NCBI RefSeq assembly: GCF_016429285.1
Contig: NZ_JAELUI010000054.1
Span: 1 to 33,771 of the forward strand
Reading direction: 5' to 3'
DNA from: Ralstonia sp. ASV6
GTDB taxonomy: Bacteria > Pseudomonadota > Gammaproteobacteria > Burkholderiales > Burkholderiaceae
Length of the DNA stretch: 33,771 nt
Position numbers and translations under genes: made by a program. This document shows, one piece after another, positions 29,152-33,771 of this stretch. Positions within the stretch are counted from its first letter, which is position 1, and every line of letters begins with the position of its first letter. The notes under the pieces are model-generated. The model was not told the origin of the DNA and searched no databases. It worked only from the letters and a program-made list of their open reading frames with translations.

Positions 29152-30285
29152 TTACTTGCCGCCGACGCTTTCCAGTGGTGCCCACTTGCCGTTGGTGACC
29201 TTGTAGACGGTGATGCCGCCGTCCTTCAGGTCGCCCTTGTCGTCGTAGGCGTAGTGCTTGGCGGTCACGCCTTGCGAGTTGGTGGCGGCCAGGATCGGCA
29301 GGTACTTCTGCGGATCGGACGAGCCGGCTGCAACCATTGCCTTCATCAGGGCCATCGCGCCGTCGTAGGCGTACGGCGAGTACGTCTGCACCGGCGTGCC
29401 GAAGCGCTTCTCATAGCGCTGCTTGTAGCCAGCGCCGCCCGGCATCTGCTCCAGTGGCAGGCCAGCCAGCGATGCCACCATGCCTTCGGCTGCTTGCGGG
29501 CCGGCCAGCTTGATGAAGTCGTCGGTCTTGGACATTTCGCCCGACATCAGCGTGGACTTGATGCCCAGTTCGCGCATCTGCTTGAGCAGCGGAGCCGATT
29601 GGCCTTCGGCGCCACCGTAGAACACGGCGTCCGGGTTCTTGCTCTTGATCTGCGTCAGGATGGCCTTGAAGTCGCTGGCCTTGTCGTTGGTGTACTCACG
29701 ACGCACGATGGTGGCGCCGGCAGCCTTGGCGGCCTTCTCGAACTCGTCAGCCAGACCTTGGCCGTAGGCGGTGCGGTCGTCAATGATGGCGATGTTCTTG
29801 TAGCCCAGCTTCTTGACGGCGAACACGCCGACCACCGAACCCTGCTGGGTGTCGGAGGTCATCATGCGGAAGGTCGTCTTGTAGCCTTGCTTGGTGTATT
29901 CCGGGGCCGTCGCCATGGCGATCTGCGCGATGCCGGCCTGGTTGTACACGCGCGACGCCGGGATGCTGGTGCCCGAGTTGAAGTGGCCGAGCATGCCCTT
30001 GATGCCGCTATCCACCAGCTTCTGCGCGACAGCAGTGCCCGTCTTCGGGTCAGCCTGGTCGTCTTCGGCCATGAGCTGGAACTTGACTTCCTTGCCGGCG
30101 ATCTTCGGGTGCGTGGCATTGAACTCTTCAATGGCCAGGGTCGCACCGTTCTTCATGTCCGTGCCGTATTGCGCTTGCGGACCGGACATCGGGGCCGCAA
30201 AGCCCAGCTTGATGACTTCCTGGGCCGATGCGGCACCACCCAGCGCGCACAGTGCGGCGGCCAGACACAGTTGCTTCAATTTCAT
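29152..30285 (-). CDS. livK: Branched-chain amino-acid ABC transporter substrate-binding protein
   Basis: A 377-residue periplasmic binding protein of the LivJ/LivK group. The signal peptide MKLKQLCLAAALCALGG ends with cleavage after ASA at residue 21. The mature protein starts QEVIKLGFAAPMSGPQAQYG and continues with the conserved GMLGHFNSGTSIPASRVYN, TFRMMTSDTQQGS, IAIIDDRTAYGQGLADEF and YSPYAYDGAMALM. The start is fixed by AGGAGAC before the ATG at 30285; the frame stays open much further upstream, into putA, but that part is not coding here. No liv permease or ATPase genes are in the window. It lies 131 bases downstream of putA on the same strand and ends at a strong terminator. Confidence 0.95.
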   Translation of the reverse strand: MKLKQLCLAAALCALGGAASAQEVIKLGFAAPMSGPQAQYGTDMKNGATLAIEEFNATHPKIAGKEVKFQLMAEDDQADPKTGTAVAQKLVDSGIKGMLGHFNSGTSIPASRVYNQAGIAQIAMATAPEYTKQGYKTTFRMMTSDTQQGSVVGVFAVKKLGYKNIAIIDDRTAYGQGLADEFEKAAKAAGATIVRREYTNDKASDFKAILTQIKSKNPDAVFYGGAEGQSAPLLKQMRELGIKSTLMSGEMSKTDDFIKLAGPQAAEGMVASLAGLPLEQMPGGAGYKQRYEKRFGTPVQTYSPYAYDGAMALMKAMVAAGSSDPQKYLPILAATNSQGVTAKHYAYDDKGDLKDGGITVYKVTNGKWAPLESVGGK

Positions 30286-30363
30286 TTGTGCGTCTCCTAG
30301 TTCAAACGCAATTTGGATCAATAGCGCGACGGGATCACCATCGCCCTCCTCCCGCTTCGCGCT

Positions 30364-30389
30364 CCATCCGTTACGCGTCGTGCGGATGG
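30364..30389. repeat. Inverted repeat in the putA-livK gap
   Basis: CCATCCG (30364-30370) and CGGATGG (30383-30389) are exact reverse complements with a 12-base loop. There is no T-tract. It could be an RNA hairpin after putA or an operator for livK. Nothing else is recognisable in the 131-base gap apart from the livK ribosome binding site. Confidence 0.4.
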
Positions 30390-30416
30390 TGCTGCGAATC
30401 CTGCTCGTGCTCCCCG

Positions 30417-33400
30417 TCAGCCGATGGTCATCAGGCTGGCGTTGCCACCCGCCGCGGCCGTATTGACCGACAGCGAACGCTCGATCAGCAGGCGCTCCAG
30501 CGCCAGCCCTTCCCCGCCGTGCGGCAGGCCTTGCACCCCCACGATCGGGCCGGTGCGTCGTGCCAGCCCTTCGCAGATGGCGCGCAGATGGTCCGAGTCG
30601 CCATGGTGCAGCACCGCGTCGAACTCGGCCCCATCCAGGGCCGGCACCACACGGACGCGCGATTGTACTGCCGGCGGCAACTCCCGCAACACGGCTTCCA
30701 CAGCAGGGTTTTCCAGCACCACGGCCATGCTGCCGACCGCCAGCACAGCGGCCAGTTGGCGCAGCCAGTCGGCCGGATCCACTGCCACACACAACACGGC
30801 TTCACGCGGCAGCAGCGTGTAAGTGTTGCGCTCGCCGGTCGGGCCCGGCAGCGTTGCCGTGGCACCGGTTGCCGTGGCAGCCGCCAGGCGTTCGCACAGC
30901 GCGGCAAGGTTGGCGGACTGCGCCACGGGCGACTTCTTGCCTGCCCACTCGGCCAGCGCATCGAACGGCGCCAGCAGCGCGCGACGCGCATCGGTTTCGA
31001 CTTCGGTGCCAGCGCCGGCCGTCAGCGACAGCGCCGTGCGCATGCCGTCCTGCGGGCACGTCGACAGCAGCCGCAGCAGATACAGCGGGCCGCCCGCCTT
31101 CGGGCCGGTGCCGGACAGGCCCTCGCCGCCGAACGGCTGCACGCCCACCACAGCGCCGACAATGTTGCGGTTCACATACAGGTTGCCGACATGCGCGCGG
31201 TCGACCACGTGCGCGATCGTCTCGTCGATGCGCGTGTGGATGCCCAGCGTCAGGCCGTAGCCCGTGCCGTTGATCTGCTCGATCAGCTTGGTCAGGCCGG
31301 CATTGTCTGCCGAGCGCTTCCAACGCACCACGTGCAGCACCGGGCCGAAAATCTCGCGCGTCAGGTCCGACAGGCTGTCGAGTTCGATGATGGTCGGTGG
31401 CACGAAGGTGCCGTGTGCGCAAGCTGCCGGCACTGGCGCCTGATGCACGCGCCGACCCTTGGTGCGCATGGCCTCGATGTGGCCGACGATGTTGTCGCGC
31501 GCTTCGGCGTCGATCACGGGGCCGACGTCGGTCGCGAGGCGATCGGGATTGCCCATCGCCAGTTCGGCCATGCCGCCCTTGAGCATGGCGAGCACGCGGT
31601 CGGCCACGTCGTCCTGCAGACACAGCACGCGCAGTGCGGAGCAACGTTGGCCCGCCGAATCAAACGCGGACGACAGCACATCAGCCACCACCTGCTCCGC
31701 CAGCGCGGACGAATCGACGATCATTGCGTTCTGGCCACCGGTCTCGGCAATCAGGGGGATCGGCGCGCCGTTTGCATCGAGACGACCGGCCAGCGTGCGT
31801 TGCAGAATGCGCGCGACTTCGGTCGAGCCGGTGAACATCACGCCCTTGGTGCGCACGTCCTTGACCAGCGCAGCGCCGACGGTCTCGCCGCGGCCCGGCA
31901 GCAGTTGCACAGCGCCAGCCGGCACGCCTGCTTCGCGCAGGATGCGCACGGCCTGGGCGGCAATCAGTGGGGTCTGCTCAGCGGGCTTGGCCAGCACCGG
32001 ATTACCGGCGGCCAGCGCCGCGCTCACCTGGCCGGTGAAGATCGCCAGCGGGAAATTCCACGGGCTGATGCAGACCACCGGGCCCAACGGGCGATGCGTG
32101 TCGTTTGAGAAGCCACCACGGACTTGCGCTGCGTAGTAGCGCAGGAAGTCCACGGCTTCACGCACTTCAGCGATGGCGTTGGACAGTGTCTTGCCCGCCT
32201 CGCGGATGATCAGCCCCATCAGGTGCTGCATCTCGCCTTCCATCAGGTCGGCAGCGCGATCGAGCAGCGCGGCGCGTGCTTCGGGCGGCGTCGCCTGCCA
32301 GATCGGGGCGGCAGCAGCGGCGGCGGCGAGTGCGGCATCAACATCGGCCTCAGTGGCCTCGGTCACGTGGCCGACCACATCACGCAGGTCAGCAGGATTG
32401 CGCACCGGCTGCGGCGTACCACCTGCATAAGGTGCATCGCCGATGGTCGGCGCGGCAGCCCAGACGGTGCTGGTGCCGGCAAGAAGGGCGGACGACAACG
32501 ACGCCAGGCGCTGCTCGTTCGCCAGGTCAATGCCCGACGAGTTTGCGCGTACATCGCCGTAGAGGTGGCGCGGCAGCGGAATTTTCGGATGCGGCATGCC
32601 GAGCGTCCCTTCATCGGCGTGCATCCGTTCCACCACCGCCACCGGATCGGCGACGAGGTCGTCCAGAGGAATCGACTCGTCCGCAATGCGGTTCACGAAC
32701 GAGGTGTTGGCGCCGTTTTCCAGCAGACGGCGCACCAGGTAAGCCAAGAGCGTTTCGTGCGTGCCAACCGGCGCGTAGATGCGGCACGGGCGGTTCAGCT
32801 TGCCCGGCTTGTTGCCGACGACCTGCTCGTACAGCGGCTCGCCCATGCCGTGCAGGCACTGGAATTCGTATTGGCCGGGGTAATAGTTCTGGCCCGCCAT
32901 CTGATAGATCGCGGCCAGCGTGTGCGCGTTGTGCGTAGCGAACTGCGGGAAGATCGCGTCCGGTACGGCCAGCAGCTTGCGGGCGCAAGCCAGGTACGAC
33001 ACATCGGTGTAGACCTTGCGCGTGTAGACCGGGTAGCCCTCCAGGCCGTCGACCTGGGCGCGCTTGACCTCGCTGTCCCAGTAGGCGCCCTTCACCAGGC
33101 GGATCATCAGGCGGTGCTTGCTGCGGCGGGCAAGATCGATGATGAAGTCGAGCACGAATGGGCAGCGCTTCTGATAGCCCTGCACCACAAAGCCGATGCC
33201 GTTCCAGCCGGCCAGCTCGGGCGCGAAGCACAGGCGCTCCAGCAGGTCGAGCGACAGCTCCAGGCGGTCGGCCTCTTCCGCGTCGATGTTGATGCCGATG
33301 TCGTACTCACGGGCCAGCATGGCCAGCGCCTTCACGCGCGGGTACAGCTCGTTGATCGTGCGGTCGTACTGCGCGCGGCTGTAGCGCGGGTGCAGCGCCG

Positions 33401-33771
33401 ACAGCTTGATCGAGATGCCCGGCCCTTCATAGATGCCGCGCCCGCCCGAGGCCTGCCCGATCGCGCGGATGGCCTGCTCGTACGACGCGAGGTAGCGCTG
33501 TGCGTCTTCCTCCGTCATGGCGGCCTCGCCGAGCATGTCGTAGGAATAGCGGAAGCCTTCGGCCTCGAACTTGCGCGCATTGGCCAGCGCTTCGGAAATC
33601 GTCTCGCCGGTGACGAACTGCTCGCCCATCAGGCGCATCGCCATGTCCACGCCCTTGCGGATCAACGGCTCGCCGCTCTTGCCGATGATGCGCGTGAGCG
33701 CCTTCGACAGCCCGGCTTCGTTGTGCGTGGCGACCAACTTGCCCGTCAGCAGCAGGCCCCAGGTAGCGGCG
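30417..33771 (-). CDS. putA: Bifunctional proline dehydrogenase / P5C dehydrogenase, 5' end missing
   Basis: PutA oxidises proline to pyrroline-5-carboxylate (FAD-linked PRODH domain) and then to glutamate (NAD-linked aldehyde dehydrogenase domain). About 1117 residues are visible; the frame is open to the window edge and begins in AATWGLLLTGKLVATHNEAG, so the N-terminal part, including any DNA-binding segment, is outside. PRODH blocks are SYDMLGEAAMTEEDA, GISIKLSALHPRYSRAQ and RLVKGAYWDSEVKRAQ. The ALDH part has SPWNFPLAIFTGQ, FTGSTEVARILQ, ETGGQNAMIV (catalytic Glu region) and DSAGQRCSALR (nucleophilic Cys). The C-terminus VNTAAAGGNASLMTIG is the usual PutA end. An autoregulatory RHH domain cannot be assessed. 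Confidence 0.97.
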   Translation of the reverse strand, partial: AATWGLLLTGKLVATHNEAGLSKALTRIIGKSGEPLIRKGVDMAMRLMGEQFVTGETISEALANARKFEAEGFRYSYDMLGEAAMTEEDAQRYLASYEQAIRAIGQASGGRGIYEGPGISIKLSALHPRYSRAQYDRTINELYPRVKALAMLAREYDIGINIDAEEADRLELSLDLLERLCFAPELAGWNGIGFVVQGYQKRCPFVLDFIIDLARRSKHRLMIRLVKGAYWDSEVKRAQVDGLEGYPVYTRKVYTDVSYLACARKLLAVPDAIFPQFATHNAHTLAAIYQMAGQNYYPGQYEFQCLHGMGEPLYEQVVGNKPGKLNRPCRIYAPVGTHETLLAYLVRRLLENGANTSFVNRIADESIPLDDLVADPVAVVERMHADEGTLGMPHPKIPLPRHLYGDVRANSSGIDLANEQRLASLSSALLAGTSTVWAAAPTIGDAPYAGGTPQPVRNPADLRDVVGHVTEATEADVDAALAAAAAAAPIWQATPPEARAALLDRAADLMEGEMQHLMGLIIREAGKTLSNAIAEVREAVDFLRYYAAQVRGGFSNDTHRPLGPVVCISPWNFPLAIFTGQVSAALAAGNPVLAKPAEQTPLIAAQAVRILREAGVPAGAVQLLPGRGETVGAALVKDVRTKGVMFTGSTEVARILQRTLAGRLDANGAPIPLIAETGGQNAMIVDSSALAEQVVADVLSSAFDSAGQRCSALRVLCLQDDVADRVLAMLKGGMAELAMGNPDRLATDVGPVIDAEARDNIVGHIEAMRTKGRRVHQAPVPAACAHGTFVPPTIIELDSLSDLTREIFGPVLHVVRWKRSADNAGLTKLIEQINGTGYGLTLGIHTRIDETIAHVVDRAHVGNLYVNRNIVGAVVGVQPFGGEGLSGTGPKAGGPLYLLRLLSTCPQDGMRTALSLTAGAGTEVETDARRALLAPFDALAEWAGKKSPVAQSANLAALCERLAAATATGATATLPGPTGERNTYTLLPREAVLCVAVDPADWLRQLAAVLAVGSMAVVLENPAVEAVLRELPPAVQSRVRVVPALDGAEFDAVLHHGDSDHLRAICEGLARRTGPIVGVQGLPHGGEGLALERLLIERSLSVNTAAAGGNASLMTIG

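Noticed and set aside
30286-30792. N-terminal extension of the livK frame into putA
   Set aside because: The extension is Arg/Gly-rich shadow sequence of putA; a signal peptide and AGGAGAC fix the start at 30285.

Overview
The window looks like a chromosomal segment of a Ralstonia-type betaproteobacterium (Burkholderiaceae). The evidence is high GC, strong third-position G/C bias, betaproteobacterial-style protein sequences throughout, and a tandem glycine riboswitch ahead of gcvTHP. The genus is an inference from protein style and gene content and was not tested by search. I see no tRNA, rRNA, CRISPR array, insertion sequence or prophage.

Layout. 1-1289: the 3' part of a GntR/FCD regulator and a YigZ/IMPACT protein. 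1298-7814: a LysR regulator divergent from a glyoxylate-to-glycerate module, gcl-hyi-glxR, followed after a UUCG-loop terminator by a pyruvate kinase. 7821-9305: hemN on the minus strand, with an Fnr/Anr-type promoter that decides its start. 9541-10656: an orphan periplasmic binding protein. 10728-12848: a Rep-type helicase on the minus strand. 12969-16015: an AT-rich leader and a trimeric autotransporter adhesin (YadA type) with internal DNA repeats and a strong terminator. 16184-16510: a small periplasmic protein with an internal duplication.

16640-21597: the glycine cleavage operon gcvT-gcvH-gcvP, with a readable control region: a sigma70-like promoter, two glycine aptamers, a terminator, and a further terminator-like hairpin between gcvH and gcvP. 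21754-24347: an alginate-lyase-family protein and L-serine dehydratase sdaA. 24518-26572: an OPT-family transporter. The remaining genes are on the minus strand: a CPA2 antiporter with ybdK (28950-26584), and putA (cut by the window end) followed by livK (33771-29152).

Many of the genes share a metabolic theme: C2/C3 and amino-acid carbon flowing to pyruvate. Glyoxylate goes through Gcl and GlxR to glycerate and then pyruvate (Pyk). Glycine is split by GcvTHP, serine goes to pyruvate by SdaA, and proline goes to glutamate by PutA. Glycerate kinase and gcvL/lpd are not in the window.

I did not find a clear undescribed multigene system. The most interesting items are regulatory or structural: the hemN promoter geometry, the riboswitch region, the gcvH/gcvP hairpin, a dispersed intergenic repeat family with four degenerate copies next to gene ends, the duplicated small periplasmic protein, and the antiporter-YbdK pair.
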